A stretch of 64,000 bases of DNA from contig NC_073305.1 in NCBI RefSeq assembly GCF_027595985.1, positions 117,088,114 through 117,152,113 of the forward strand. The letters are read 5' to 3'. Position 1 is the stretch's first letter. Every line of letters starts with the position of its first letter. The stretch is from Sorex araneus (taxonomy: Eukaryota > Chordata > Mammalia > Eulipotyphla > Soricidae). The position numbers and the translations under genes are program-made. Below, piece after piece: positions 47,055 through 58,800 of this stretch. Below the pieces are notes generated by a model. That model made no database searches. It was given only the letters and a program-made list of their open reading frames with translations, and was not told where the DNA came from.

Positions 47055-47201
47055 AAAAAATAATTATTAAGTGATTCATAATATAGTGGTTTCAGGCATT
47101 CAATGTTCTAACACTAATCCCACCACCAGTGTGACCTTCCCTTCACCAATGTACCCAGTTTCCTACCCTGTTAAGAGGCACAAAATAATTCACTTTACAT
47201 T
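47055..47201 (-). mobile_element. Old L1 3' UTR fragment
   Basis: 'ctaatcccaccaccagtgtg' and 'accttcccttcaccaatgta' match the L1 3' UTR. The fragment is cut at its right edge by the R-SINE insertion. Confidence 0.65.
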
Positions 47202-47212
47202 GCTTGTTACAA

Positions 47213-47725
47213 CTGTATCACTGTCATCCCACTGCTCATCGATTTGTTCGAGCGGGCACCAGTAATGTCTCTATTGTGAGATTTGTTGTTACTGTTTTTG
47301 GCATATCAAATACACCATTGGTAGCTTGCCAGGCTCTGCTGTATGGGCAAGATACTCTCGGTAGCTTGCCGGGCTGTCCAAGAGGGGCAGAGGAATCGAA
47401 CCCGGGTTGGCTGCATGCAAGGTAAACGCTCTAACGCAGTGCTATCGCTTCAGCCCGCTTTTTTTAAAAAAATTTAAATTTTATTGAATCACTGTGAGAT
47501 AGTTACAGGCTTTCATGTTTGGGTTACAATCTCACAATGATCAAACACCCATCCCTCCACCAGTGCACATTCCCCACCACCAATATTCTGGGTATACCCC
47601 CCTTTCCCACCCTCCCCCTGCCTCCATGGCAGACAATATTCCCCATACTCTCTCTCTACTTTGGGGCATTATAACTTGCAACACAGACACTGAGAGGTCA
47701 TCATGTTTGGTCCTCCAGCCCGCTT
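47213..47725 (-). mobile_element. R-SINE, carrying a nested L1 at its 5' end
   Basis: A minus-strand R-SINE (47213-47460) with the tail 'tatcactgtcatcccactgc', leader part and head 'gtgctatcgcttcagcccg'. The outer duplication 'gcttgttacaa' is at 47202-47212 and 47722-47732. The L1 piece listed next sits inside the last bases of the head, which pushed the right-hand duplication 260 bases away. Confidence 0.9.
47461..47715 (-). mobile_element. Short L1 3' end nested in R-SINE
   Basis: A 255-bp, strongly 5'-truncated L1: T/A-rich tail, 'attgaatcactgtgagatag', 'cacccatccctccaccagtg' and 'ctttggggcattataacttg'. It is flanked by 'cagcccgctt' (47451-47460 and 47716-47725), which is itself the SINE head edge. 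Confidence 0.92.
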
Positions 47726-47899
47726 GTTACAAAAAATGACAAAAATGGGATTATCAAAATGGAGTACAGTAGAAGAAAATTTGTGAAAATTGTTACACTT
47801 GGTAATGGTATTAATAAACACATCGAGTATTTACTGATCTGATTGTTAGGCACAGTTGAGCCTTTTGTGTTATTGTTTTTGGTTATCAAGCTTGGTGGG

Positions 47900-48156
47900 G
47901 ACTAGAGTGATACCACAGTGGGTAAGGCGTTTGCCTTGCATGCGGCTGACCTGGGTTTGATTCCTCTGTCCCTCTCAGAGAGCCCAGCAAGCTACGGTGA
48001 GTATCCCGCCCGCACGGTAGAGCCTGGCAAGCTACCCGTGGCTCATTCGATATGCCAAAAACAGTAACAACAAATCTTACAATGGAGACATTACTGGTGC
48101 CCGATCGAGCAAATCGATGAAAAATGTGACGACAGTGCAATGCTACAGTGCTACAG
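47900..48156 (+). mobile_element. R-SINE copy
   Basis: Complete copy flanked by the perfect 11-bp duplication 'agcttggtggg' (47889 and 48157). B box 'gggtttgattcc', leader part 'tatcccgcccgcacggtaga', RTE tail 'acattactggtgcccgatcg', ending in ctacagtg-type units. Confidence 0.95.
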
Positions 48157-48639
48157 AGCTTGGTGGGCTTCTATGGGCTTTCCCATCTAATTGTCTAATA
48201 TGCTCCTACAGGGTGGTCACTATTGCAAAATTTGGAGGAGTCACGTGGCTGTTTATGTGGCTATAGAAAACTGAGATGATTCAGTGGCTTTGCATCTTTT
48301 CTGAGATTAGTCTTGAAGCTGGGCCATTTATATGCTGGAGAATGTGGACTGTGGGTGGGGCTTCTGCACCTTCTGGAAGACCAGGGCCTGTGTGTTGGTT
48401 GGGGAAGGGGCTGCTCACCCCCTACTTCAAAAGATTCCAGAATTCTCAGCCCAGTAACTGGTCTACCTAGGAGTTTCATCCACTTGGCAAGGAAGAGACC
48501 TATTCTATATTCTTGTACCTGTGTCCACAACTTAACAAAATGTCTCTCCATAACAACACCCATATCTTTCTAATCCCCAATTTTAACAACAGTGTTCAGT
48601 CCTTAATCACTGGAATTCTATGATTCCTTGACTTTTATT

Positions 48640-49340
48640 TGCAGGAAGGGAAAGTGAGTCCTAACCTCAGCACAAGCATTCTGGGTCCTTTAATCTTCCC
48701 TCACAGATATGCTAGTCTCCTGTTGTTTCTCTGACGTGACCTTCCTGCTTCCCTCTGTGAATTTTATTTAGGGGAGTGAGCACATTAGGGATGTGCTATC
48801 TGATCAATCCACTTTAATGATCCTTCTTTAAGAATTCAGTGTTTTCAAAACTACTGTATAGGTGAAATAAGATCTGTCTCTTAGCTATAGTTTTCAATGA
48901 TCTGATATAATTAGTCAAAACTAGGACTGTATGCCCCAGTTACTCTCTAGTTTCATTAAGATAAGAAAATGGTCAGTGTAATGACTTTGTAACAGTGTTC
49001 TCGGGTTCTTGTTTCCACACAGTCAAGCTTGAAAGCAGAGAAAAGATGGCTGATTCAGTAGAAACTTTATTTGAGAAGAGAAGGGCAGGAAGGCTGCCCT
49101 GAAGTAGTATGTATGGAGTCTCCCTGGAGCCATTCTTTCTAACCTTACCTTGTCTATTTTACTCTTATTCCTATAGAACCATATAATTCCCCTTCTTACG
49201 AAGGGCACTCCAACTGTACAGAGGATTATGGGTGATGGAGGTCATCTTCTAACAACTTCTTGTTGAAAGTAGTTGAAGATACAAATCACAGACCTATAAA
49301 AAGGGTCTGCTCATAGGCCCTCTGTAGAAATCAGGTAGAA
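48640..49340 (-). mobile_element. Possible LTR-like sequence
   Basis: On the minus strand 'ctcaaataaagtttctactg' near 49070 followed by 'agccatcttttctctgcttt' resembles an LTR R-U5 region. A block at 48640-48706 is repeated at 50123-50187. No viral coding sequence is visible. Tentative. Confidence 0.3.
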
Positions 49341-49546
49341 TATACATTCCAGGTTGCACCAACTTCTATAATTAAAAGGATTGTGAGAAGAGACAGATTT
49401 TCCCAGCATGTTTAGGAGACATGGGCAAACATTAGGAATAGAAGCAGAAGTATGATGGGAGTAAGTCAATCGTCAGTATCTGTATTTTAAAGAGAGGACC
49501 ATCCCAATACATAAAATAACGTATTATTCAATGAAAGCATGTAAGT

Positions 49547-49791
49547 TTGAAGCGACAGCACAGCAGGTAGGGCGTTTGCCTTGCATGCAGCCAACCCAGG
49601 TTCCATTCCTCTGTCCCTCTCTGAGAGCCCGGCAAGCTACTGAGAGTATCCTGCCCGCATGGCAGAGCCTGGCAAGCTACCCATGGTGTATTCGATATGC
49701 CAAAACAGTAACAAGTGTCACAATGGAGATGTTACTGGTGCCACTTGAGCAAATCTATCAGCAACGGGATGACAGTGACAGTGACAGTGAC
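49547..49791 (+). mobile_element. R-SINE copy
   Basis: The head 'agcgacagcacagcaggtag' is followed by B-box variant 'ggttccattcc', leader part, tail 'gagatgttactggtgccact', and a clean (gacagt)n end. Read in frame, the tail gives 'VPLEQIYQQRDDSDSDSD', which aligns with the RTE ORF end. Confidence 0.93.
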
Positions 49792-50089
49792 TTAGAAAAC
49801 CAAATGCAAAGACATTGTTGCCAGTGGATCAATAAAGTGGGGAGTGAGGGAGATGGATGTGAAGGAACAGAGTTTCCACCTCTCTGCTTAACCCATCTTG
49901 GCCACCTCCACTCCACCCTGGGCAATGCCAGGTTTGGGTTAAGACTGGTAAAGTCAGCCCTGGGCAGCTAGAGGGCACAGATGTTCACATCGTGCCAGCC
50001 TTATTGAGGTAGCTTTCTAGCTGTTCCTTAATCCACTTGTTCTGCAAAGTGTGAGATACGATCCCCATCACTGGAGTTCTTAGGGAGGT

Positions 50090-50600
50090 GTGGACTCAGG
50101 CCTAAGCGACGAATCTCTTTGTGCAGGAAGGGAAAGTCACTCTTAACCTCAGCACAAGCATTCTGGGTCCTTCACCTTCCCTCACAGAGAAGAATTTCAG
50201 GAAGAGGAGAAATAGTGAAGAGAGATAGTTTTTATTGAAACTTGCTTAGAAAGATGTGAAGGGAGAGAATGAGAAGAAGTACATGTTCAAGAGAGAGCAT
50301 GGGCTTCTCCAGAGTAGAAAAACCCTTTAGCAAGGCGATGTAAAGACAAGGAAGTGAAACTCATGTTTATGGGACAGTAGCACCTGAAGAGAAAACACCA
50401 ACCGTTTTGGGGAGGAGATTTTCTATGATTCTTCAAATGGTGTTTCCTGTCTTTTATATATATAGAAGTTAATATGCACATTGTCACCGGGAAAGCCTTG
50501 CACTATTAATGGTTTCTTCATAATCTCAGATTCTGCTGCATCTTTTCTGAGGGGGTCCACTTTTCTCTGGGTGGGGCCTTGGATTTATGCTTCTGAATGG
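50090..50600 (-). mobile_element. Possible LTR-like sequence, related to 48.6 kb
   Basis: On the minus strand 'aagtttcaataaaaactatc' near 50230 is followed by 'tctctgtgagggaaggtgaa' and the block shared with 48640-48706. The signal-plus-downstream arrangement suggests an LTR. The family is unknown and the boundaries are uncertain. Confidence 0.3.
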
Positions 50601-51689
50601 TACCTTAGTTTCTTCACTTGAAAGAGCTCAGGATTTGCATGTCAAAGGGATGTGGTCTTCATACCTTTGGGCTATTTCAGGGCTTAATTTTTGTTATTTT
50701 CCCAAGTATATTACCTGCATCCCCCACCTATGCAACATTATGGCTTGAATAATTTTTATTTTATGTCATTTATTCCTCTGTGAAAGTAAAAAGAGCTCTA
50801 TATTTTTGACTAGTAATTCTCAAACCCAGGTAAGGTATAATTTTATTTATAAATAATTAATCAACCTTTCTATTAAACTCAATTTTATGAAATACCGATA
50901 ATTTTCAAAAGTGAACAATTTAGGAAGTATAAGTATAAAGGCATAAGAAGAAAAAAAATCTAATTCCTTCATTGTAAAACTGTTAAAGAGAATGATCACC
51001 CTATGGGGGAAAGGAAGAACCTGGTTTTTCAGAGTTTAGATTGAGGATTGCCCAAAGGAAGCACAACTCACACACAGTTTTGATTAGCAGCTTCCAAGTT
51101 CCCTCACCTTCCACCTCACCCACAGCAGACTTCAGTTTATACACACGAAATAGGCAGCCTATTCTCAATGGAAAGCAGTTTTTTTCCTTTAAGTAATCAT
51201 TTAAAGTAACAAAGCATTTGTCTTTGAGGGCATATGGTAATTTCTAGTGCATATCTTGAACTGGCGATCAATATCTCTGAGGCAGAAACCTTACTAGACA
51301 CGAGGAAATGCAAAAAAAGAGGCAAAACCTATCATAACTTTTTTTTTTAGAATGGATATTTTGTTTAGGTTTTGTCTCTACCGGCTGCTCTATCAGTTAC
51401 TTCAGGCTGCCACAGCAGGGAGCCGGAATCTGGGTAAGAATCTGCAGGGCTCTACATAGCTGAAGGGAAGAGTATTTTAGTTTATATATTATTTTGGTTT
51501 ATTTAATTTTGTTTCCCTAGCTGACTCAAAGTCTGTGAAAATTCATCTGTGTCCAATTTTGCAAGATTTCTTTCACAACAGCAACTATATTCCTTCCATC
51601 TTCTTTTATATGAGCTTTTAAAATGCAGCCTCAAATACCTCTCTCTCTATGGTTGTAATAATGGATCGCTATTTTCAACGTAGCATTTT
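50601..51689. other. Unassigned sequence
   Basis: No gene or repeat recognised. Confidence 0.4.
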
Positions 51690-52641
51690 GCTTTTTAATT
51701 TATTGAATTGATATCCGATACAAAGTTACAAAGTTGTTCCCTATTGAGTTTCAGTTGTGCTCAATTCATACTCAATGTTCCAGCACCCATCCCTTCACTG
51801 GCATCCACTTCCCTCCACCAATGTCCCCAGTTTCCCCTCCCCACCCAACCCACAGTTTGCCTCTATGGCAGATACTTTTCTTTCTCCTTTAGGCACTATG
51901 GTTTGCAAAACTGCTATTGAAAGGGTGTCATGCATACCATTTTACCTCATTTCAACACTCAGTTCTTGTCCGGAGTGATCACTTCCACCTATCATTGACA
52001 TAGTGGTCCCTTCTCTGACCTAACCCTCCTATCTGATTTATGGCAAGCTTTCTACTAAGGACCCGTCCTCCTGGCCTTCGTTTATATTGTCTTTGGGTAT
52101 TCTTTACTAGCATGTTTCTTTATATAATGCAAATGAGTGTGATCATTCTATGTCTGTCCTATCCCTCGACTCATTTCAGTCAGCATGGTACTCTCCTTGT
52201 TCATCTATTATTAGCAAATTTCATGACTTCATTTTTTTGCCCCTAATGACTGTATTGTATTCCATTGTGTAGATGTACTAAGGGGCTGGGATCGATAGCA
52301 CAGCAGTTGGGCTTTTTGCCTTTCACACCACCGACCCCAGTTCGATTCCTCTGCCCCTCTCGGAGAGCCCGGCAAGCTATCGAGAGTATCGAGCCTACAA
52401 GGCAGAGTCTGGCAAGCTACCCGTGCGTATTGGATATGCCAAAAACAGTAACAATAAGTCTCTCAATGAGAGATGTTACTGGTGCCCGCTTGAACAAACC
52501 GATGAGCAACGGGATGACAGTGACAGTGACAGATGTACTAAAGATGTTCTTTATCCACTCATCTGTTCTTGGGAACTTGGATTGTTTCTAGATTTTGGCT
52601 GTTGTGAATAGTGCTGCAGTGAACATAGGAGTACAGATGCT
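51690..52641 (-). mobile_element. L1 3' end split by an R-SINE
   Basis: 3' UTR ('cacccatcccttcactggca', 'taggcactatggtttgcaaa') and C-terminal ORF2 sequence ('gactcatttcagtcagcatg', 'ggctgttgtgaatagtgctg') on the minus strand. It is interrupted at 52281-52540. It is older and more decayed than the L1 at 27.8 kb. Confidence 0.88.
52281..52530 (+). mobile_element. R-SINE nested in L1
   Basis: Flanked by the perfect duplication 'agatgtacta' (52271 and 52531). It belongs to a sub-type with 'tctctcaatgagaga' at the leader/tail joint and a (tgacag)n end. The tail reads 'YWCPLEQTDEQRDDSDSD', matching the RTE C-terminus. Confidence 0.95.
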
Positions 52642-52783
52642 TTTTCCATCCTTGTAGCATTTTAAAGATATTATCTGCCTGTATTACACGTTTGACCCTT
52701 TATTGTCTCTTCTATCAAGTTAATGTTAAAAAATTGTCTTCAGTTTTTCATTGTTGAAGTAATGATATTATACACATATTTTA

Positions 52784-52962
52784 TTTTATTTTTTGCTTTT
52801 GGGGTCACACCCGGCAATGCACAGTGGTCACTTCTGGCTCTGCACTCAGGAACCACCCCTGGCAGTGCTCAGGGGACCATACGGGATGTTGTGAATCAAT
52901 CGAACCCGGGTCGGCCACATGCAAGGCAAATGCCCTACCCGCTATGCTATTGCTCCAGTCTC
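52784..52962 (-). mobile_element. A-SINE copy
   Basis: Flanked by a 15-bp duplication 'tatacacatatttta' (52769 and 52963). (ttatt)n tail, 'ttggggtcacacccggcaat', B box 'cgaacccgggtcgg' and head 'gctattgctccagtc'. A 4-base 'atcaatcg' irregularity precedes the B box. Confidence 0.95.
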
Positions 52963-53293
52963 TATACACATATTTTAAAATATTCTTCTATATCTTTTGG
53001 GTGATTTACTACCACGCTGAAATTTTTGTGAACCAATTTCTTTTAAAAGACACAATATTGAATAGGACTTGGCTTCTGATTTTAAAGACTAACACAAAGG
53101 AGAAATGCATCAGTTCTACTGGAAAATAAAGATCAGAAAAGTAATATAGAGAAGGTTATGTTTAAATAATTGACTGTTAGATAGAAGGAGTTGAAAATAT
53201 ATGATTATTTTCATGTGGAAAATAGGCATTCCAAGAAGATCAAATTAATCTAATGGAAGACACCAAGATACAAATTAACCATCCAGATAATTC

Positions 53294-53690
53294 TCTATTT
53301 TTTTCTATTTTATTTTTTATTAAATCACCATGAGAAACACAGTTACATAGCTACTCATAATTGGGTTTCAGTCATACAATATTCCAACAACCTTCTCTAA
53401 ACCAGTGTACATTTCTCACTACCCATGTTCCCAGTTTTTTTCCTTCTACCTCCCATCCCAAGTCTGCTTTTATGGTGAACACTTTTCTTCTCTGTCACTG
53501 TCTCTCTCTTGTTCTCTCTCTATATCTACTTTTGAAGATTACTGCTTAAAATACAGGTACTGAAAGGTTATCATGTCTATCCCTTTATATACTTTCAGCA
53601 CTCAATTTTTGTACAAAGTGATCATTTCTAACTATCATTGTCATAGTTGTCCCTTCTCTATTATACCTTCTCTATCTTTTCATTGTTGAA
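53294..53690 (-). mobile_element. L1 3' UTR fragment
   Basis: 'ttattaaatcaccatgagaa', 'gggtttcagtcatacaatat' and 'ctctaaaccagtgtacattt' match the L1 3' UTR in minus orientation. There is no clear duplication. Confidence 0.8.
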
Positions 53691-54918
53691 AACTTTTAAT
53701 AAGGAAACTAGGATAATATTGTGAGGATCTTAAATTCTGTATAGACTGTGAGAAAAGTAATAAAGAAATAAGTACAGGAGTAATATTGTGATCTGATTTG
53801 CATTTTAGAATATCATTCTAATAATCATATGGATGGAAGATAAAATGACGATAGAACCAGGGCAGAATCAATGGAAACAGTTTGGGAATTTTTGCCATAA
53901 AGCACTTATGAGAAGACAAAAATCTAAATCAAAGTGGTAGGAATAAGAATGAAGAAATAGTAAAGAAGAGAAATCAGTCATGATTTGGTCAATGATTTGG
54001 TCAATGAGGTCAAAGAATGGGATAGCAATGAGTCACAGATTTCTGACTTCAGAGACAATTAGTATTTGTTCAGTGAATGATCATCCGAATAATGATGTGA
54101 ATCAAGACAAAGAATTAGGGTAATAGTTTGGATCTGTCTGAATATTAGGTTCTTGTGTCCGATAAGTGTTCAGAAGTTTAATAATAATGGAAGTCAGAAG
54201 AGAAGTCTGAATGGACACAGTAGAATTGTGCTCACGGTCACTTTTGAGCAGTTTCAATTGTTATAGGACATGTCTACCTAGATATTCTGCTATTATCTGA
54301 AATTCAACAAAGAAATTCCAACTTTTCAACCATTTTTTCCAGCCTAGTTTTAAAAATGTCCTTCATGGCTAATTGTAGCACTATTAAACCATTCACTTTT
54401 ATATTTCAACTCACACAGGTGACTTGAATGTTTTTCAACTTTATTGCTATTGCAATAAACTTCTCTTTTATCAAATCCTACAATTTCTATTGTCAAACTT
54501 TAGCTAGTGTAATTTTCCAGATAGATACCTAGAAAATAGGAATTTAGTCCTGACATGCAGCTAACTGGGAAAATCAACACAAACCCATCTATGTCCTAAT
54601 TTCCATAAATGAACAAAAGGAAGACTTTCAATCAGATAACTCAGTGAATTTTCAGTGAATATTCAATGAATATTCAGTGCAGTCAATTAGGTTTATATAA
54701 CTGCATCCAAACTGTTGACCCTACTTAAGTGTGATTCCTATTCAGTCCCATGCATCTGTCATATAAAACTTTCTTAAACACTAATCTTTCATGTCTGTCC
54801 TTGGCTTTGTGGTTCCTAATGGTTCCCTTTCACATGCTTTGTTACAAGTTTATAAAAATTGTTCTTAGCAAAGGCAAGAGTATCCTTCATTATCTTTTTA
54901 AAATAATCTCTTATCACT
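53691..54918. other. Unassigned sequence
   Basis: No gene recognised. 54642-54685 shows repeated 'cagtgaat/caatgaat' units and 53980-54003 a doubled 'tgatttggtcaa'. Confidence 0.4.
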
Positions 54919-54925
54919 AGTAAAT

Positions 54926-55175
54926 GGAGCTGGAGCAATAGCACAGCAGGTAGGGCGTTTGCCTTGCATGCAGCTGACTTGGGTTCAATTCTTCTGTCCT
55001 TCTCGGAGAGCCCAGCAAGCTACTGAGAGTATCGCGCCCTCATGGCAGAGCCTGGCAAGCTCCCCATGACGTATTGATATGCCAAAAACAGTAACAACAA
55101 GTCTCACAATGGAGACATTACTGGTGCCCGTTCGTGCAAATCGATGAACAACAGGACGACAATGCTACAGTGGAC
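54926..55175 (+). mobile_element. R-SINE copy
   Basis: Complete copy flanked by 'agtaaat' (54919 and 55177). Head 'ggagctggagcaatagcaca', leader part, tail 'gagacattactggtgcccgt' and a short 'caatgctacagtgg' end. Confidence 0.92.
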
Positions 55176-55374
55176 CAGTAAATATAGACTTCTGACATTT
55201 CACCTGAGAATTTGATGATGACCTTTCTGTCTTTTGCATCCGGTACCCTTTATTCTGGATTATAAATGATCAGATTTATAAAAATCAAATTTAGGGCTTC
55301 AAAAACATGCTAGACATATGATATACTATAGTTGTAAAAATTGTAGCCTCTAAATTATTATTAATAATAATTAT

Positions 55375-55990
55375 TATTTTTGCCACTCCCAGGAGTACTT
55401 AGGGCTTACTCCTAGTTGACCACTCATGAATCACTCCATTTTTAAAATTAAAATTTTATTTTTTTAAACCCAGATTAAAAAAACTTTTTTTTAATGAATC
55501 ACTATGAGATACAGTTACAGATTTACAAACTTTTGTGATTATGTTTTAGTCATACAATGATTGAGTACCCATTTCTCCACCTGTGCCCATTCTCCACAAC
55601 CAATGTTCCCAGTATCTCTCCTGCCACTCTTACTGCCACCACCCCCCCACCCGCCGCCTTCCCCTCACACCTCTGTGGCAGGCATTTTCCCTTTTACTCT
55701 CTCTCTCCTTTTGGGTGTTATGGTTCTCAATACGGGTACTAAGTGGCCATCATGTCTGGACCATAGTCTACTTTCAGCACACATCTCCCAACCTGAGTGA
55801 GTCCTCCAAGCATTATTTACTTGGTAGTTCTTGTCTATTTCAGCTGCCTTTCCCCCAAGCATATTAGGCTGGCTTCATGAATCACTCCTAGAGGGCTCAG
55901 GGGACCATATGTGGTGCCAGGGATTGAAGCCAGGTTGGCTTTGTGCAAGGCATGTATCCTACCAGCTATACAATCACTCTGGACCTCTAA
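55375..55990 (-). mobile_element. Old A-SINE split by an L1
   Basis: Left part 55375-55437 ('aggagtacttagggcttact') and right part 55889-55990 ('gggctcaggggaccatatgt', head 'ctatacaatcactctgg') are one minus-strand SINE. The L1 inserted in its middle. Confidence 0.85.
55438..55875 (-). mobile_element. L1 3' end nested in SINE
   Basis: A 438-bp 5'-truncated L1 flanked by the perfect 13-bp duplication 'catgaatcactcc' (55425-55437 and 55876-55888). 3' UTR blocks 'aatcactatgagatacagtt' and 'gggtgttatggttctcaata' are clear. The several ORFs here are UTR artefacts. Confidence 0.93.
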
Positions 55991-56536
55991 ATCATTCTTA
56001 AAGATCAACTTAAGTCCTTTTCTCTGGGGATGATATTCTAAATCATTTCAGTTCTGAGGATTCTCCTTTATATTTTTTTGAGAGCATTTTTGAGAGCATT
56101 TGTATTTTGTGGCACAATCATTACTTTCCATAGGCTTACATTTAAAAAAACAAACTTATTCTTATGTAAGCAACTATTTTCTACACCAATATAACAGAGT
56201 ATAAAGTCAACATGCCATAAATGCATATGGGTTTGTTAGCTTTTAAGAACACACATTTCTCAAAATAAAGAACAGACTACATTGTAAGTGCTAAAGATAT
56301 AAAATAAAAATGACAAAGTCATGGGGGATATCTCTTAGATAATTAACAATATCATACATTAAATAGACATTGGTAATTAAAGAACCTAAATAATGTATTA
56401 TAATATTAGAGTGTATATAAAATTAACTCAAATTACTTTTAGTCCTTTTGCTTATATCTGCCAGTTTGGACATCATGAATTTAGTTATACTCATTAGAAG
56501 CTATACACTCATAAATTAAGTATCTATACTAACATA
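55991..56536. other. AT-rich unassigned sequence
   Basis: Nothing recognised apart from a small 'ttttgagagcat' doubling near 56078-56102. Confidence 0.4.
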
Positions 56537-56548
56537 AAAGCCTTTTAG

Positions 56549-56725
56549 GTGTTTTATTTTTCCTTTTTGGATCACACCCGGTGATGCACAGGGGTTATTC
56601 CTGGCTCTGCACTCAGGAATTACCCCTGGCAGTGCTCAGGGGACCATACGGGATGCTGGGAATTGAACCTGGGTCGGCCGTGTGCAAGGCAAACGCCCTA
56701 CCCGCTGTGCTATCACTCCAGTCCC
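56549..56725 (-). mobile_element. A-SINE, near consensus
   Basis: Flanked by the perfect 12-bp duplication 'aaagccttttag' (56537 and 56726). Body 'ggatcacacccggtgatgca', 'ggggaccatacgggatgctg', B box 'attgaacctgggtcgg' and head 'gtgctatcactccagtcc' are intact. One of the youngest-looking copies. Confidence 0.96.
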
Positions 56726-57079
56726 AAAGCCTTTTAGTTTTAAGGACTCAACTTTTAACTGTGGAGAAATTTAGTACAAATCCTAAGTTGAATATTGTTT
56801 AAACAAGTCTAAATTTAAAATTAGACTTCATGAAAATAGTGGAAAATAATAGTTACAAAGTGGATATAAAATTCTTAGTAATATATATTCCTAGTTAATA
56901 TTTAGTTGAGTTTTGAAATTTGTATATAATTTTGTACTCCAAAATTTATTTGTATTGCATTCGATTAAGAAAAGGGAGAGATTTACCTGCCATACATCAT
57001 CACCCCCCCACTCCAGATATGTTATAAAAATATGTACCTGCTTTTTGTAATTATTTTTTGTAATTTTATATTTTGCAAG

Positions 57080-57257
57080 ATTTTTTTGATGGGGTGTGTG
57101 GACCACACCTGAAAGTGCTCAGTTGTAACTCCTGGCTCTGCACTTAGGAATTGCTTTGGGCAGTGCACAGGAACCATATGGGATACTGGGGATTGAGCCC
57201 AGGTAGGCTCTGTGCAAGAAAGAGACTTCCATACGGTACTATTTCTCCAGTACCAAC
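57080..57257 (-). mobile_element. A-SINE, old
   Basis: 'gaccacacctgaaagtgctc', 'cttaggaattgctttgggca', B box 'attgagcccaggtagg' and head 'gtactatttctccagtacc'. Confidence 0.8.
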
Positions 57258-57261
57258 ATCT

Positions 57262-57394
57262 TTTGATTTTTTTTTTTTGCTACACCTGTGATGCGCAGAA
57301 ATAACTCCTGAAAATGCTCAGGGAACCATATATGACAATGAGGATCAAACCAGGGCCAGCAAAGCTGTATCCACTGTATTATCTCTAGCCCCTG
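57262..57394 (-). mobile_element. A-SINE, old, shortened
   Basis: Abuts the previous copy. Poly-T, 'gctacacctgtgatgcgcag', 'tcctgaaaatgctcagggaa', degraded B box and head 'gtattatctctagcccc'. It carries a deletion in the head region. Confidence 0.75.
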
Positions 57395-57985
57395 CAAGAC
57401 ACTTTTAAACAATTTCAATTACTGTAACTAGAATATTGGAGAAATATATGAGAGTTTATTTTGTTATGCCACTATGTTAAAAATATTTAAAGATTCCCAG
57501 ATTAGCAATGCACCACAGGGCAAAAGTAGGCTATTCTACATTCAGAATTTACATAGAAACCCTCATGGGCCCAAGACAGGATACTAAAGAGCATCATGAT
57601 TCATATTCTGTGCTCTCTAAGGTTGAAAAGTGTCCAGACTCTTGAGAGTTAGGTGTCAGCAGACTTTAACACAGTGATTCTCAAAGTAGCAGAAGAGGTG
57701 AAAAAACAACATCAAGAATTGAAAAGCTGAAGGGGACAAAGTTGTCTCCTAAAACACAGGAGACTCAGAGAATATAAAGTATGGCAGAGACCTTGTGGTT
57801 TCCATCTGTTCAAGAGCAACTTGGGTAAACATTTCAGTTGGTTCCCATTCCCTGCCTGCATCCTGCTGGTGTTTGCTTGCTAGTCACTGAAACTGCATTA
57901 TATTTTCGTATTAACTGAGAATAATCTACTTTTCTGTGATTTGGATGTGATTGTACAGCCACTTGTCATAATATAATGATAATGA
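57395..57985. other. Unassigned sequence
   Basis: Nothing recognised. Confidence 0.4.
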
Positions 57986-58200
57986 CACTATCATGAGATT
58001 TATGTTTTACAGTTTACAAAGCACTTTTGCAAACATTATTGCTATCATCTTGATGACATGCCTGTGATGTAGATAGGGAAGAAAATTATTTTACTCATGA
58101 ATACCATGAAACTCACAGCAGTTAATTGATTTTCTGACAAAATCACACAGCTAATAAAATGGTGTTATAACTAGAATCTGGGTCTCAACCTAAAGTTTGA
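57986..58200 (+). mobile_element. MIR remnant
   Basis: 'acagtttacaaagcactttt', 'aaaatcacacagctaataaa' and 'ctagaatctgggtctcaacc' follow the MIR order. Confidence 0.65.
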
Positions 58201-58560
58201 AGATCTCTAAATTATTTTGGATTTTGGTAATTATTATATTTATGGGTGACTTTGATGAATTAAACAATGGTGATAAAAGATTCACATTTCTTGGAAGGGT
58301 GAGAACAAGAACTGAGTTTTTGCATGATGCCTCTCTTATTTAATCAAGAATTGAAGGATTTTATATTTAATAGAGTAGTGAATTGGCTAAATATTTTTAT
58401 ATGCATGAAGCTCTAAAATTAACCAAGCTCCTGATTTACAGGATCATGGAGAAAAATAATTATTAGTTTTATATAGTTTTAGAGAGAGGACTTAAGTATT
58501 CCTCAATATGACCTTTCTAATATCTTAACTTCCTTTACCACAAAATATTTACTTCACAAC

Positions 58561-58800
58561 TGTCACTGTCATCCTGTTGCTCATCGATTTGTTTGAGTGG
58601 GCACCAGTAACGTCTCTCATTGAGAGACTTATTGTTACTGTTTTTGGCATATCCAATACACACGGGTAGCTTGCCAGGCTCTGCTGTGAGGGCTCAAAAC
58701 TCTCGGTAGCTTGCCCGGCTCTCCGAGAGGGGCGGAGGAATCGAACTCGGGTCGGCCCGTGAAAGGCAAACGCCCAACCGCTGTGCTGTCGCTCCAGCCC
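58561..58800 (-). mobile_element. R-SINE copy
   Basis: Flanked by the perfect 12-bp duplication 'ttacttcacaac' (58549 and 58801). It shares with the copy at 52281 the 'tctctcaatgagaga' joint (here in reverse) and the (tgacag)n end, so both belong to one sub-type. Intact head 'gtgctgtcgctccagccc'. Confidence 0.95.
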
